NCBI GenBank assembly: GCA_934486635.1
Contig: CAKSPZ010000001.1
Location: forward strand, 186,001 to 250,000
DNA from: an uncultured Eubacteriales bacterium
GTDB taxonomy: Bacteria > Bacillota > Clostridia > Oscillospirales > Acutalibacteraceae
DNA: 64,000 nucleotides
Direction: 5' to 3'
Below, piece after piece: positions 9,033 to 17,961 of the stretch. Position 1 is the first letter of the stretch. Every line of letters starts with the position of its first letter. A program made the translations under genes and the position numbers. Below the pieces are notes generated by a model that saw nothing but the letters and a program-made list of their open reading frames with translations, did not search any database and was not told the DNA's origin.

Positions 9033-10373
9033 ATGTTTTTAAATATGACAGAACAACAGGCCAGAGAAAAAATTTTAGATTTAGTGGATGTGTATTGCAA
9101 AACTTATCATAAGCCTAAAAATTTCGACGAAAATAATCCTTCAATATCTTATGCTAGAAGAGTTTATGACAGCAGAGAAATGATTAATTTAGTCGATAGT
9201 TCTTTGGAATTTTGGCTAACTTCAGGTAGGTATACAGATAAATTTGAAAGCGAATTTGCAAAGTATTTAGGAGTAAAATCTTGTGCTTTGGTTAACTCTG
9301 GTTCATCAGCTAATTTGTTAGCTTTTATGACATTAACATCTCCACTTTTGGGAGACAGAGCAATAAAACGTGGCGATGAAGTTATTACAGTAGCAGCTGG
9401 ATTCCCTACTACTGTTACACCAATGATTCAATATGGTGCAGTACCAGTATTTGTAGATGTTACAATTCCTCAATATAATATAGATGTTAATCAACTGGAA
9501 AATGCTTTATCGGATAAAACTAAAGCTGTAATGCTAGCCCATACTTTAGGTAATCCTTTTGACTTAAAAAGTGTAAAGGCTTTTTGTGATAAGCACAATT
9601 TATGGTTAATAGAGGATAATTGCGATGCGTTGGGCTCAAAATATACAATAGATGGTGAAGAACGCTTTACCGGTTCTATTGGAGACCTTGGAACATCAAG
9701 TTTTTATCCACCTCATCACATGACTATGGGTGAAGGCGGTGCAGTATATACAAGTAACCCGCTCCTTGCTAAAATCATGCGTTCAATGCGTGACTGGGGC
9801 AGGGACTGTGTATGTCGTTCAGGAATGGACAATATGTGTAATCACAGATTTGATAAACAATATGGGGAATTGCCACTTGGTTATGACCATAAGTATGTGT
9901 ATTCGCATTTTGGATATAACTTAAAAGCAACTGATATGCAAGCTGCTGTTGGTTGTGCTCAACTTGAAAAATTTCCAAGTTTTGTGGAAAGAAGAAAATA
10001 TAATTTTGAACGTTTAAAGAAAGCTTTAGAACCTGTAGCTGATAAGCTGATTTTGCCTGAAGCTGCTGAAAATGCAAATCCAAGTTGGTTTGGATTCCTT
10101 ATAACTTGCAAAGATGGAATAGATAGAAATAAACTTGTTAAGTATGTAGAAGACCATGGTGTACAAACAAGAATGTTGTTTGCAGGAAATCTTACAAAAC
10201 ATCCATGCTTTGATGAAATGAGAAAATCAGGCGAAGGTTATAGAATCGTTGGAGAACTTAAAAATACCGACAAAATTATGTATAATACTTTCTGGGTAGG
10301 AGTTTATCCGGGTATGACAGAAGAAATGATTGACTATATGGCAAAAACTATTATAGAAGGATTAAATCAATAA
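9033..10373 (+). CDS. rfbH: CDP-4-keto-6-deoxyglucose 3-dehydrase (RfbH/DdhC)
   Basis: PMP- and [2Fe-2S]-dependent enzyme that removes the C3 hydroxyl to give CDP-4-keto-3,6-dideoxyglucose. It has the aminotransferase DegT/DnrJ/EryC1 fold, with the internal-aldimine lysine replaced by His as in E1-type dehydrases (SSFYPPHHMTMGEGGA) and the cysteines for the cluster (DWGRDCVCRSGMDNMCNHRF). Length 446 fits RfbH. ATG 9033 lies seven bases after AGGAG. The [2Fe-2S] reductase partner (DdhD/AscD-like) is not encoded in this operon and must be a general reductase elsewhere. Confidence 0.95.
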   Translation: MFLNMTEQQAREKILDLVDVYCKTYHKPKNFDENNPSISYARRVYDSREMINLVDSSLEFWLTSGRYTDKFESEFAKYLGVKSCALVNSGSSANLLAFMTLTSPLLGDRAIKRGDEVITVAAGFPTTVTPMIQYGAVPVFVDVTIPQYNIDVNQLENALSDKTKAVMLAHTLGNPFDLKSVKAFCDKHNLWLIEDNCDALGSKYTIDGEERFTGSIGDLGTSSFYPPHHMTMGEGGAVYTSNPLLAKIMRSMRDWGRDCVCRSGMDNMCNHRFDKQYGELPLGYDHKYVYSHFGYNLKATDMQAAVGCAQLEKFPSFVERRKYNFERLKKALEPVADKLILPEAAENANPSWFGFLITCKDGIDRNKLVKYVEDHGVQTRMLFAGNLTKHPCFDEMRKSGEGYRIVGELKNTDKIMYNTFWVGVYPGMTEEMIDYMAKTIIEGLNQ

Positions 10374-10391
10374 GTTTTAAAGGATGTTTTT

Positions 10392-10778
10392 ATGGATAAT
10401 TTATTTTCAACAATAAAACAATTTTTAAAGTTTGGCATAGTTGGAGTTTCAAATACTTTAATATCACTTGGAGTATATTATTTACTCTACTTTATAGGTG
10501 TTAATTACTTGATAGCTAATACAATGGGTTTTATTATTAGTGTTTTAAACTCGTATTATTGGAATAATCGTTATGTTTTTAAAAAGACCCAAAAGGGGCA
10601 TCTTAAACCATTAATGAAAACCTTTATGTCATATGGATTGACTTTTCTTTTGTCTACAGGTTTATTATTTTTAATGGTTAATTATCTTGGAATTTCAAAA
10701 GTTGTAGCTCCTATTATTGCAATTATAATTACTATACCAATAAATTTCCTTATGAATAAGCTCTGGGCATTTAAATAG
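10392..10778 (+). CDS. GtrA family membrane protein
   Basis: Small four-helix membrane protein of the GtrA/DPMS_flippase family (128 residues): IKQFLKFGIVGVSNTLISL at the start and NSYYWNNRYVFK between helices 2 and 3 are the family marks. GtrA proteins work with GtrB-type glycosyltransferases and are believed to move polyprenyl-phosphate-linked sugars across the membrane. A GtrB-like gene lies in the same cluster at 15079-16026, so the two probably form a pair. The gene sits 18 bases after rfbH. Confidence 0.9.
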   Translation: MDNLFSTIKQFLKFGIVGVSNTLISLGVYYLLYFIGVNYLIANTMGFIISVLNSYYWNNRYVFKKTQKGHLKPLMKTFMSYGLTFLLSTGLLFLMVNYLGISKVVAPIIAIIITIPINFLMNKLWAFK

Positions 10779-10788
10779 GAGGCTTTTT

Positions 10789-11697
10789 ATGAAAAAGGTT
10801 ATTATTACAGGGCCCACGGGAACAATAGGAACAGCCCTTGCAGATATATTAACTGATAATGGTTGCGAAGTTTATGCGATTTGTCGTCCAAACTCAAATA
10901 ATATTGAAAATTTAAAGAAACATCCATTACTGCATATTATTGAATGCGATATATCCAATTTAATATCATTAAAAGATAAATTAAAAGGACCATTTGATGC
11001 GTTTTATCATTTTGCATGGAATGGCACTTTTGGAGATTCAAGAAATAATATTAATTTACAAATCAATAATGTAAAATACACAATCGACGCACTTGACCTT
11101 GCCAATGCGCTTGACTGTAAATGCTTTATTGGAGCTGGTTCACAGGCAGAATATGGGCATTTTACTCAACCGGCTGATGAAAATACAAAAACATATCCAT
11201 TTACATTATACGGTGCAGCTAAATTATCAGCAGGCCAAATGAGTCGAGTATATGCACGGAATTTAGGAATAAAGCATATTTGGTTTAGAATTTTTAGTGT
11301 TTTTGGCCCATGTGATGACAGCAGGACATTAGTATCATATGTTATCAATGAATTAAAAGAAAATAGGTGTCCAAGCTTAACAAAAGGAGAACAAGTTTGG
11401 GATTATCTTTATAGCTATGATGCAGCAGATGCTATGATTAAAGCAGCTATAAATGGCAAAGATGGGTCAATCTACTGCCTTGGAAGCGGAGAAAAAAGAT
11501 TATTAAGAGATTATATAAAGGATATAGCAGAAGTAGTAAATCCTAGCGTGCAATTATCTTTTGGTCAAAAACCATATGGGGAAAATCAAGTAATGTTTTT
11601 ATCAGCAGATATTACAAAATTAAAAGAAGATACAGGTTTTATTCCCAAATATGATTTTAAACAAGCTATTAAAGAAGTCGTAGGTAAATTAAATTAA
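10789..11697 (+). CDS. NAD(P)-dependent sugar epimerase/reductase (SDR)
   Basis: Extended SDR, 302 residues: Rossmann loop VIITGPTGTIGTALA near the N-terminus, the catalytic Y-xxx-K in TLYGAAKLSAG at about residue 142, and FRIFSVFGP after it. Close in size to the C4 reductases that make CDP-abequose or CDP-paratose and to YerF, which reduces the acetyl side chain in yersiniose synthesis. Because a ThDP enzyme follows 36 bases later, I favour the YerF-like role, but sequence reading cannot separate the two. The start ATG 10789 follows TAGGAGG. Confidence 0.8.
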   Translation: MKKVIITGPTGTIGTALADILTDNGCEVYAICRPNSNNIENLKKHPLLHIIECDISNLISLKDKLKGPFDAFYHFAWNGTFGDSRNNINLQINNVKYTIDALDLANALDCKCFIGAGSQAEYGHFTQPADENTKTYPFTLYGAAKLSAGQMSRVYARNLGIKHIWFRIFSVFGPCDDSRTLVSYVINELKENRCPSLTKGEQVWDYLYSYDAADAMIKAAINGKDGSIYCLGSGEKRLLRDYIKDIAEVVNPSVQLSFGQKPYGENQVMFLSADITKLKEDTGFIPKYDFKQAIKEVVGKLN

Positions 11698-11733
11698 TAG
11701 TATCACTAAATGTTTAAGTGGAGTTGATTATTT

Positions 11734-13530
11734 TTGAAAATAAAGGTATCTGATTATATTGCTGATTTTCTTAGCAATAACGATATAAAAGATGTTTTTA
11801 CTGTTACAGGCGGAGGTGCTATGCATTTAAATGATGCATTAGGGCATCATCCTAAATTAAAATGTACTTATAATCATCATGAACAAGCATGCGCTATAGC
11901 AGCTGAAGGATATGCCAGGTATTCTGGGAAAATAGCTGCGGTTTGTGTCACAAGCGGTCCTGGCGGAACCAATGCTATAACTGGAGTTTTAGGTGGTTGG
12001 CTTGATTCAATTCCAATGTTTATTTTATCAGGTCAAGTAAAAAGAGAAACAACAGTTGGTTCGACTAATTTACCACTTAGACAGCTTGGAGATCAAGAAT
12101 TTAATATAGTTGAATGTATTAAAATAATGACTAAATATTCAAAAATGATTACAGAACCAAATGAAATAGCTTATCATTTGGAAAAAGCTCTTTATATAGC
12201 TAATGAAGGTAGAAAAGGACCGGTTTGGCTCGATATACCGCTTGATGTGCAAGGAGCTATGATAAATACAGAAGATTTGATTCATTTTAATAAGGATGAG
12301 CTATCAAGTACAATTGTACCTAAGGTATCTAGCGATGTTATTAATAAAATTATAGATAAAATTAAATCATCAAAGCGCCCGGTTATAATTGCAGGAACAG
12401 GAATACGACTCGGCGATGCTTATGAGGAATTTTTAGAGTTAATTGAAAAACTCAATATACCAGTAGTTACGGCATGGAATGCACATGATGTTTTATGGAA
12501 TGAACATAGACTTTTTTGTGGAAAACCAAGTACAGTTGGAACAAGAGGTGGAAATTTTGTTGTTGAAAATAGTGACCTTATAATTTCTTTTGGTTGTAGG
12601 TTAAATATTAGACAAATAAGTTACAATTATAAGAATTTTGCTAAGAATGCATATAAAATAATTGTAGATATAGATGAAGCAGAATTAAAAAAACCAACTA
12701 TAACCCCTGATTTACCTATTCATGCCGATGTTAAAGATGTAATAAAACAACTCATTAGTGCTGATTTCATTAATGATAATGATTTACATAAAGAATGGCT
12801 GGACTGGTGTAAAAATGTAAATAAAAAATATCCGGCTTGTTTACCGGAATATTATAATAAAAATATTCCTATGAATCCATACGCCTTTATAGATTCATTA
12901 TTTAAAGTTTTACCGAAAGATGAACCAATAATTTGTGGCAATGGAAGTGCTTGTGTTATTACATTCCAAGCAGCAAATATTAAAAAAGGACAACGTTTAT
13001 TTACTAATTCAGGTTGCGCTAGTATGGGATATGGATTCCCTGCAGCTCTTGGTGTAGCCGTATCCCAAAGTGGAAAACGGGTTGTTTGTATTGACGGGGA
13101 TGGAAGTTTTCAGATGAACTTGCAAGAAATGCAAACAGTTGTCCATAATAATTTGAATATGAAAACGATTATTTTAAATAATAATGGATATCATTCTATT
13201 AGGCAAACACAAACAAATATCTTTTCAAATCATTGCTTAGTTGGTGTTTCAAAGGATAATGGAGTAAGTTTTCCTGAATGTGAAAAAATTGCAAAATGCT
13301 ATGGAATGAAGTATATAAAAATAGAAGACATTAGAGAAGTAGAATCTAAAATTAAAGAATTATTAAATTATGATGGCCCTGTTTTATGTGAGGCTGTAGT
13401 AGATGCAGCTCAAAATTTTGAACCTAAACTATCTTCAAAAGTAATGCCGGATGGAAAAATAACTTCACCTTTAATTGATGATATGTATCCATTTTTATCT
13501 AGAGAAGAATATGAAAGCAATAAATTTTAA
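11734..13530 (+). CDS. ThDP-dependent acetolactate synthase-like enzyme, candidate CDP-sugar acyl transferase
   Basis: 598 residues with all three ThDP-enzyme domains: the Pyr domain with the activating glutamate in NHHEQACAIAAEGYARY (about residue 50), a central FAD/NAD-like domain (RPVIIAGTGIR) and the PP domain with the ThDP motif CIDGDGSFQMN...LNNNGYHSIRQTQ near residue 450. It is not in an ilv operon and has no ilvN partner. In Yersinia yersiniose synthesis YerE, an enzyme of this family, transfers an acetyl unit from pyruvate to C4 of CDP-4-keto-3,6-dideoxyhexose; the RfbF-G-H set upstream makes exactly that substrate. Start TTG 11734 after a GGAG box. Confidence 0.82.
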   Translation: MKIKVSDYIADFLSNNDIKDVFTVTGGGAMHLNDALGHHPKLKCTYNHHEQACAIAAEGYARYSGKIAAVCVTSGPGGTNAITGVLGGWLDSIPMFILSGQVKRETTVGSTNLPLRQLGDQEFNIVECIKIMTKYSKMITEPNEIAYHLEKALYIANEGRKGPVWLDIPLDVQGAMINTEDLIHFNKDELSSTIVPKVSSDVINKIIDKIKSSKRPVIIAGTGIRLGDAYEEFLELIEKLNIPVVTAWNAHDVLWNEHRLFCGKPSTVGTRGGNFVVENSDLIISFGCRLNIRQISYNYKNFAKNAYKIIVDIDEAELKKPTITPDLPIHADVKDVIKQLISADFINDNDLHKEWLDWCKNVNKKYPACLPEYYNKNIPMNPYAFIDSLFKVLPKDEPIICGNGSACVITFQAANIKKGQRLFTNSGCASMGYGFPAALGVAVSQSGKRVVCIDGDGSFQMNLQEMQTVVHNNLNMKTIILNNNGYHSIRQTQTNIFSNHCLVGVSKDNGVSFPECEKIAKCYGMKYIKIEDIREVESKIKELLNYDGPVLCEAVVDAAQNFEPKLSSKVMPDGKITSPLIDDMYPFLSREEYESNKF

Positions 13531-13556
13531 AAAATTATATTAAGGAGTTTTGTATT

Positions 13557-14351
13557 ATGAACGCAACAGAAAAAAGAATGTTAGACCTTTTAAAATCATT
13601 AAAAAATGACCATAATGTTTTAGCAGTTAAAGCAGAGTTTGAGGCTGAGGGTTCTAGAACAGATGAACTTGTAAAATTAAATGAAATAGTTTTTAGGGCT
13701 GATATGAATCTATTTATCAAAATAGGTGGCTGTGAGGCTGTGAGAGACCTTGACCAATGTAGATTACTAGGTGCTAGCGGAATTATGGCACCTATGATTG
13801 AAACCCCTTTTGCAATGAAAAAATTTGTTGGTGCAGCTAAAAAAGTTTATGGTGATGAAATTAATAGTGTAGAATGGATTATAAATGCAGAAACTAAAAC
13901 TTGTAGGCAAAACTTTGATGAAATATTAAATGAAGGTAAAGGATTTTTAAATACGATTTCTATTGGTCGTGTTGATTTATCTTCATCTATGGGTCTTACT
14001 AGAGACGTAATTAATGGACAAGAAGTACTTGAAGCTTCTCAATTCTTTGCTAAAAAGGCAAAAGCTGCCGGTGTAGTTGTTGGCTTTGGAGGAGGAATAT
14101 CCTTCGATGCTATTGATTTCATTAAATCTATGAAGGGCTTAGTTGAAAAATTTGAAACAAGGAAAATTGTGTTTAAATACGACGATAATGAAGATAGATT
14201 AAAAGCTGGGATCTTAAAGGCAATGGAATTTGAAGTGCTATATTTAAAAAATAAATGCGATTTCTATGATAGAATGGCTAATGAAGATAGAGCTAGAATG
14301 AAAATGTTAACTGAAAGATTAGAATTAGCAAAGGCAGCGTTTAATAAATAA
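13557..14351 (+). CDS. HpcH/HpaI-type aldolase family protein
   Basis: 264-residue TIM-barrel protein of the HpcH/HpaI aldolase/CitE superfamily. Visible are KIGGCEAVRDL, the strand APMIETPFAM, the metal-ligand glutamate in IINAETKT, and the Asp in SIGRVDLSSSMG. Members cleave or form C-C bonds using pyruvate or acyl-CoA. It lies between the ThDP enzyme and a HAD phosphatase in the CDP-sugar operon. It may supply the acyl or keto donor or extend the sugar chain; the real substrate is unknown to me. Start ATG 13557 behind AAGGAG. Confidence 0.8.
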   Translation: MNATEKRMLDLLKSLKNDHNVLAVKAEFEAEGSRTDELVKLNEIVFRADMNLFIKIGGCEAVRDLDQCRLLGASGIMAPMIETPFAMKKFVGAAKKVYGDEINSVEWIINAETKTCRQNFDEILNEGKGFLNTISIGRVDLSSSMGLTRDVINGQEVLEASQFFAKKAKAAGVVVGFGGGISFDAIDFIKSMKGLVEKFETRKIVFKYDDNEDRLKAGILKAMEFEVLYLKNKCDFYDRMANEDRARMKMLTERLELAKAAFNK

Positions 14352-14352
14352 A

Positions 14353-15006
14353 ATGAAAAAAAAACTTGTAATTTTTGATTTTGATGGAACAATGGTTGAT
14401 ACTATAATTGATGCAGCAGTTTGTTTTAATAAAACTTTAGATTTTTTTGGCTTTAAAACTTATCCTATTGAACAATATGCAAATTTGTTTGGAGGAAATC
14501 TGGAAGTAATTTTTTCAAGACTTTTGGATGAAAAGGATAGAATACCTGAGAATATATCTAAGTTAAAAGAGAAGTACAGAGAAATATACTCAGATTATCC
14601 TAAACCTAATACAAAGCCATTTGATGGTATTATAGATGTTTTGAAAACGTTGAATGATAATAATATTTTGGTTGCAATTAATACAAATAAAGCTCAAAAA
14701 TTAACTGAGGAACTTTGTAAGACTAAGTTCAATGGGTTTAAATTTTCTGGGATATTTGGGTATTGTGATGAAAGACCTTCTAAACCGGATCCTTATGGTG
14801 TTAATGAATTAATGAAAATAAATAATGTACAACCTGTAGACACCGTATACGTTGGGGATGGCTTAACAGACATAAAAACAGCTGAAAATGCTGGGATTGA
14901 TTGTATTTTAGTGTCTTGGGGTCAAGGAAATATAGAAGCCTTATCTAAAGAAAATGCGGTTTCTTTTATTGCTAATACTCCTTCTGATATTTTAAGATTT
15001 ATATGA
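14353..15006 (+). CDS. HAD-superfamily hydrolase, phosphoglycolate phosphatase-like
   Basis: 217 residues with the HAD motifs: I VIFDFDGTMVD, II NTNKA, III KPDPYG with the preceding lysine, and IV YVGDGLTDIKTA, plus a helical C1 cap between motifs I and II. It begins one base after the preceding stop, so translation is coupled to the aldolase gene. Its place in the CDP-sugar operon suggests it removes a phosphate from a sugar or aldol product, but the substrate cannot be read. A hairpin lies directly downstream. Confidence 0.85.
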   Translation: MKKKLVIFDFDGTMVDTIIDAAVCFNKTLDFFGFKTYPIEQYANLFGGNLEVIFSRLLDEKDRIPENISKLKEKYREIYSDYPKPNTKPFDGIIDVLKTLNDNNILVAINTNKAQKLTEELCKTKFNGFKFSGIFGYCDERPSKPDPYGVNELMKINNVQPVDTVYVGDGLTDIKTAENAGIDCILVSWGQGNIEALSKENAVSFIANTPSDILRFI

Positions 15007-15013
15007 TCACTCA

Positions 15014-15060
15014 TAAGTGCTTCTAATAGCTTTTCTTTTAGAAGCACTTAAATATTTATT
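15014..15060 (+). terminator. Hairpin, probable (partial) terminator
   Basis: Perfect 13-base arms at 15014-15026 and 15038-15050, then a mixed A/T tail (TATTTATTTTT) rather than a clean T-run. It may only partly terminate, leaving read-through into the glycosyltransferase gene that starts at 15079. Confidence 0.6.
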
Positions 15061-15078
15061 TTTAAAGGATTGAAAATA

Positions 15079-16026
15079 ATGAAAAAAATAAGTGTTTTAG
15101 TTCCTTGTTTTAATGAAGAAGAAAATGTTGAACCATTAAGTAAAGCTATAATTGAACAATTAGAAAAATTAGAAAAGTATGATTGGGAATTACTTTTTAT
15201 TGATAATTGTTCTACTGATAATACAAGAAAAATTTTAGAAAATTTGTGTAGTCAAAATAAAAAAATAAAAGCTATTTTTAATGCGAAGAATTTTGGACAG
15301 TTTAATTCACCGTATTATGGTCTTTTACAGACTACAGGCGATTGTACAATTAGTATGTGTGCGGATTTTCAAGACCCTGTGGATATGATACCTAAATTTG
15401 TAAAAGAATGGGAAAATGGATATAAAATAGTTTGTGCTATTAAAACAACAAGTAAAGAAAATAAATTTATGTATTTCCTTCGTTCTTGTTATTATAATTT
15501 GATTAAAAAAATGAGTGATGTTGAACAAATAGAACATTTTACTGGGTTTGGACTATATGATAAAAGTTTTATAGATGTTTTAAGATCTCTTGATGATCCG
15601 ACTCCTTTTTTACGTGGAATAGTTGCTGAGCTAGGTTCAAAAAGAAAAGATATACCTTATGAACAAGCTCAAAGGCGTGCCGGTAAAACAAGTAATAACT
15701 GGTATAGGCTTTATGATGCTGCTATGCTTAGTTTTACTTCTTATACCAAAATAGGTTTAAGGTTAGCTACTATTATTGGATTTATTTTTTCATTTATTAG
15801 TCTTTTGACAGCTTTGTGTTATTTGATTTTAAAATTGTGTAATTGGTATGGATTTTCTGCAGGAACAACACCTATTCTTATTGGAGTATTTTTGTTTGGT
15901 TCTGTTCAGCTTTTCTTTATTGGGTTAATTGGTGAGTATGTAATGAATATAAATACCAGAGTTATGAATAGGCCTTTAGTAGTTGAGGAAAAACGTATAA
16001 ATTTTAATGTTGATAATACCGAATAA
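15079..16026 (+). CDS. GtrB/DPM1-like family 2 glycosyltransferase
   Basis: 315 residues: an N-terminal GT-A domain (ISVLVPCFNEEENVEPL; DFQDPVDMIP holding the DxD-like acidic motif) and two C-terminal membrane helices (about residues 225-250 and 262-290) ending in GEYVMNINTRVMNRP. This is the architecture of GtrB/YfdH enzymes that load a sugar from a nucleotide onto undecaprenyl phosphate. Partner of the GtrA protein at 10.4 kb. I choose ATG 15079, nine bases after AAAGGA, over TTG 15070. It could be read-through from the sugar operon past the hairpin at 15014. Confidence 0.88.
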   Translation: MKKISVLVPCFNEEENVEPLSKAIIEQLEKLEKYDWELLFIDNCSTDNTRKILENLCSQNKKIKAIFNAKNFGQFNSPYYGLLQTTGDCTISMCADFQDPVDMIPKFVKEWENGYKIVCAIKTTSKENKFMYFLRSCYYNLIKKMSDVEQIEHFTGFGLYDKSFIDVLRSLDDPTPFLRGIVAELGSKRKDIPYEQAQRRAGKTSNNWYRLYDAAMLSFTSYTKIGLRLATIIGFIFSFISLLTALCYLILKLCNWYGFSAGTTPILIGVFLFGSVQLFFIGLIGEYVMNINTRVMNRPLVVEEKRINFNVDNTE

Positions 16027-16036
16027 TTTTTTTATT

Positions 16037-16100
16037 AATGGCGGGTGCAATGCACGATATACGTAGGTATCGTGCGTGCACCCGCCATTTTATATATTTT
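16037..16100 (+). terminator. Long rho-independent terminator of the sugar operon
   Basis: Perfect 13-base arms at 16037-16049 and 16077-16089 (GGCGGGTGC core), with an inner stem GCACGATA (16052-16059)/TATCGTGC (16068-16075), followed by a T-rich tail. The following 16101-16301 region is A+T-rich; it contains a GGAGGTGAGT at 16226-16235 with a possible six-codon leader frame (GTG 16232) that I do not regard as established, and no convincing promoter pair. Confidence 0.9.
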
Positions 16101-16301
16101 TTAAAATTTATTTACATATTATTACATGTTTAGAAAGTTGTTTATAGTTAAAAATAAAATTAAGTTAAAAAGTATTTTTAGATTTTTTAATTATATAGTT
16201 AGTTCTTTTGGTTTATTAATAATTTTGGAGGTGAGTAATTTCAACTTTTAAAAATTAAAAAATAAGGAATTAAAAAATTTATTTATAAAGGAGAATATTA
16301 T

Positions 16302-17888
16302 ATGAATTTAAAAAAATTTAAAGTAGTAAAAAATGTATTTGCAGGCGTATTACCATTTGCATTATTATTAGCAATAATGACTCCAATGAATATAGCTCAG
16401 GCTGCAGCTCCAACTACAGTAAATATTTTGCCAGAAGCTTCTGATGCTACACTTACAGCTATAACTAATGGACAATCACGAAATTATGCAACAGGTGCAG
16501 GTCATAAAGACAGCACTGGTAAAGCGGGTGCAGGTAGAGGAACAATTTCTTATTCAACTACAAGTGGAAATGGTGTTTTAACTCTTGATGGTGTGGACCT
16601 TACTACAACAAACGGTTTGATTTCTGCAACAGGGGGAACAGGAGATTTAGAGATAGTGCTTAAAGGTACAAACTCTATTACTTCAGATGCAAATACAATT
16701 TTAGCCACAAGTAACAACCTGAAATTTAGTGGTGATGGTACTTTGACTATTAGTCAAAATAATGCAGGTAAGGCAATTTCTACAACTACTGCTGGTAATA
16801 TAGATTTTGCATCTGCGTCGAACATTACGTTAAATCAAGCGGCGGCAGGTTCTGCTATAGATTCAGTAAATGACCTTGTATTAACTAGTGGAACTGTTAA
16901 TGTAAAACAAACAGGTGCAGCTGATGCAGTAGTAGTAGGTGGAAATTCTACTATAAATAATGGTACTTTAAGTATAACTCAAGACAATGCTAATAATTCT
17001 TTTAATGGAACAGGCACTTTTAACATGAAAGATGGAGTATTATCAACTAAAAATAATGGAGCAACAGGTAATGGATTAAATGTTACTGGAGCTATAAATA
17101 TAACAGGTGGTACCGTGGATTCATCGATAGTTAATACTACCTCTACAGGTTTGCCAATGTATGGGGGCAATACTATTACTATTAGTTCAGCTAATGTTAA
17201 AGCGATTGGTGCAGCAGGAACTTCCCCTTATGGAATTTCAAATGCTTCCGGAAATGCTATCACAATTAATAAGGGAAGTATGATTGAAGCTGTAGGAAAT
17301 ACCAATGGTATAAAACCTGAAAATTTGGATATAGATAACACAGTATCATGGGTTGCAATAGTAGGGCAAGCAGCAGATGTTGCTAAAAGATTGGATGTAA
17401 ACAAAGGCTCTGATATAGTAACTGCATTAAAAAACGGTGGTCAAGATTATGTTAAACTTTACAATGAAGTGACATTAGATCCAAATTCATCAATTTTTGA
17501 TAAAGATGCATCTTCAGAAAATCATACTGAAGTTACTGTCGCTTTAAATCTTAACGGAACTGGACTTACAGAAATCTTAACAAATGGTACACCATTAAAA
17601 ATTGGCACAGATTATGTTCTTAATTATAACGGAACAGATTTAGTATCAGTTACATTCCAGGTTAGAGAATATCTTCAAAATCAAGATGTAGGAACTCATA
17701 TATTGAACTTTAAATTTAATAACGGAACAACTGCTGATTTTACCCTTAATGTTGTTGATTCGTCATTAAATAAGAAAGATGACCTTCCAAAAACAGGTGA
17801 TACAACTAATGTAATGCCATATATTTTATTGTTAACAGCAGGTATTTTTACAATTATCATGGCTGTTAGAAAAAAAATTTTTGAATAG
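16302..17888 (+). CDS. LPKTG-anchored surface protein with CBM_X2-like domain
   Basis: 528 residues: a signal peptide (1 to about 34, ending AQAAA), a Gly/Thr/Asn-rich region (about 40-335) with repeated short strands such as NGTLSITQDN and NITGGTVDSS that looks like a right-handed beta-helix or carbohydrate-binding solenoid, a CBM_X2/Ig-like domain (about 410-485; TVALNLNGTG...GTDYVLNYNG), and a sortase signal LPKTG at 495-499 followed by a membrane helix and RKKIFE. It is covalently anchored to peptidoglycan in the family model. A sortase gene follows 73 bases later. Start ATG 16302 behind AAAGGAG. No enzyme motif seen; a glycan-adhesion role is inferred. Confidence 0.88.
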   Translation: MNLKKFKVVKNVFAGVLPFALLLAIMTPMNIAQAAAPTTVNILPEASDATLTAITNGQSRNYATGAGHKDSTGKAGAGRGTISYSTTSGNGVLTLDGVDLTTTNGLISATGGTGDLEIVLKGTNSITSDANTILATSNNLKFSGDGTLTISQNNAGKAISTTTAGNIDFASASNITLNQAAAGSAIDSVNDLVLTSGTVNVKQTGAADAVVVGGNSTINNGTLSITQDNANNSFNGTGTFNMKDGVLSTKNNGATGNGLNVTGAINITGGTVDSSIVNTTSTGLPMYGGNTITISSANVKAIGAAGTSPYGISNASGNAITINKGSMIEAVGNTNGIKPENLDIDNTVSWVAIVGQAADVAKRLDVNKGSDIVTALKNGGQDYVKLYNEVTLDPNSSIFDKDASSENHTEVTVALNLNGTGLTEILTNGTPLKIGTDYVLNYNGTDLVSVTFQVREYLQNQDVGTHILNFKFNNGTTADFTLNVVDSSLNKKDDLPKTGDTTNVMPYILLLTAGIFTIIMAVRKKIFE

Positions 17889-17893
17889 TAAAA

Positions 17894-17927
17894 TAGTGAG
17901 TACGGAATTTTGATTCTGTACTCACTA
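17894..17927 (+). other. Intercistronic hairpin between LPKTG protein and sortase
   Basis: Fifteen-base arms (17894-17908 and 17913-17927, one G-U pair) with a four-base loop and no T-run behind them. It could be a leaky terminator or an mRNA-stabilising hairpin that makes more of the substrate than of the sortase. Confidence 0.6.
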
Positions 17928-17961
17928 CTATATATTGATTTGTTAAAGGGCAGGGTTGACA

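Noticed and set aside
9775..10083. 102-residue antisense frame within rfbH
   Set aside because: Shadow of the coding sequence; Gln/His/Tyr-rich composition arises from complementing the gene.
16226..16253. Short leader peptide (GTG, six codons) before the LPKTG protein
   Set aside because: A good GGAGGT box precedes it, but six codons and no regulatory hairpin give too little support.
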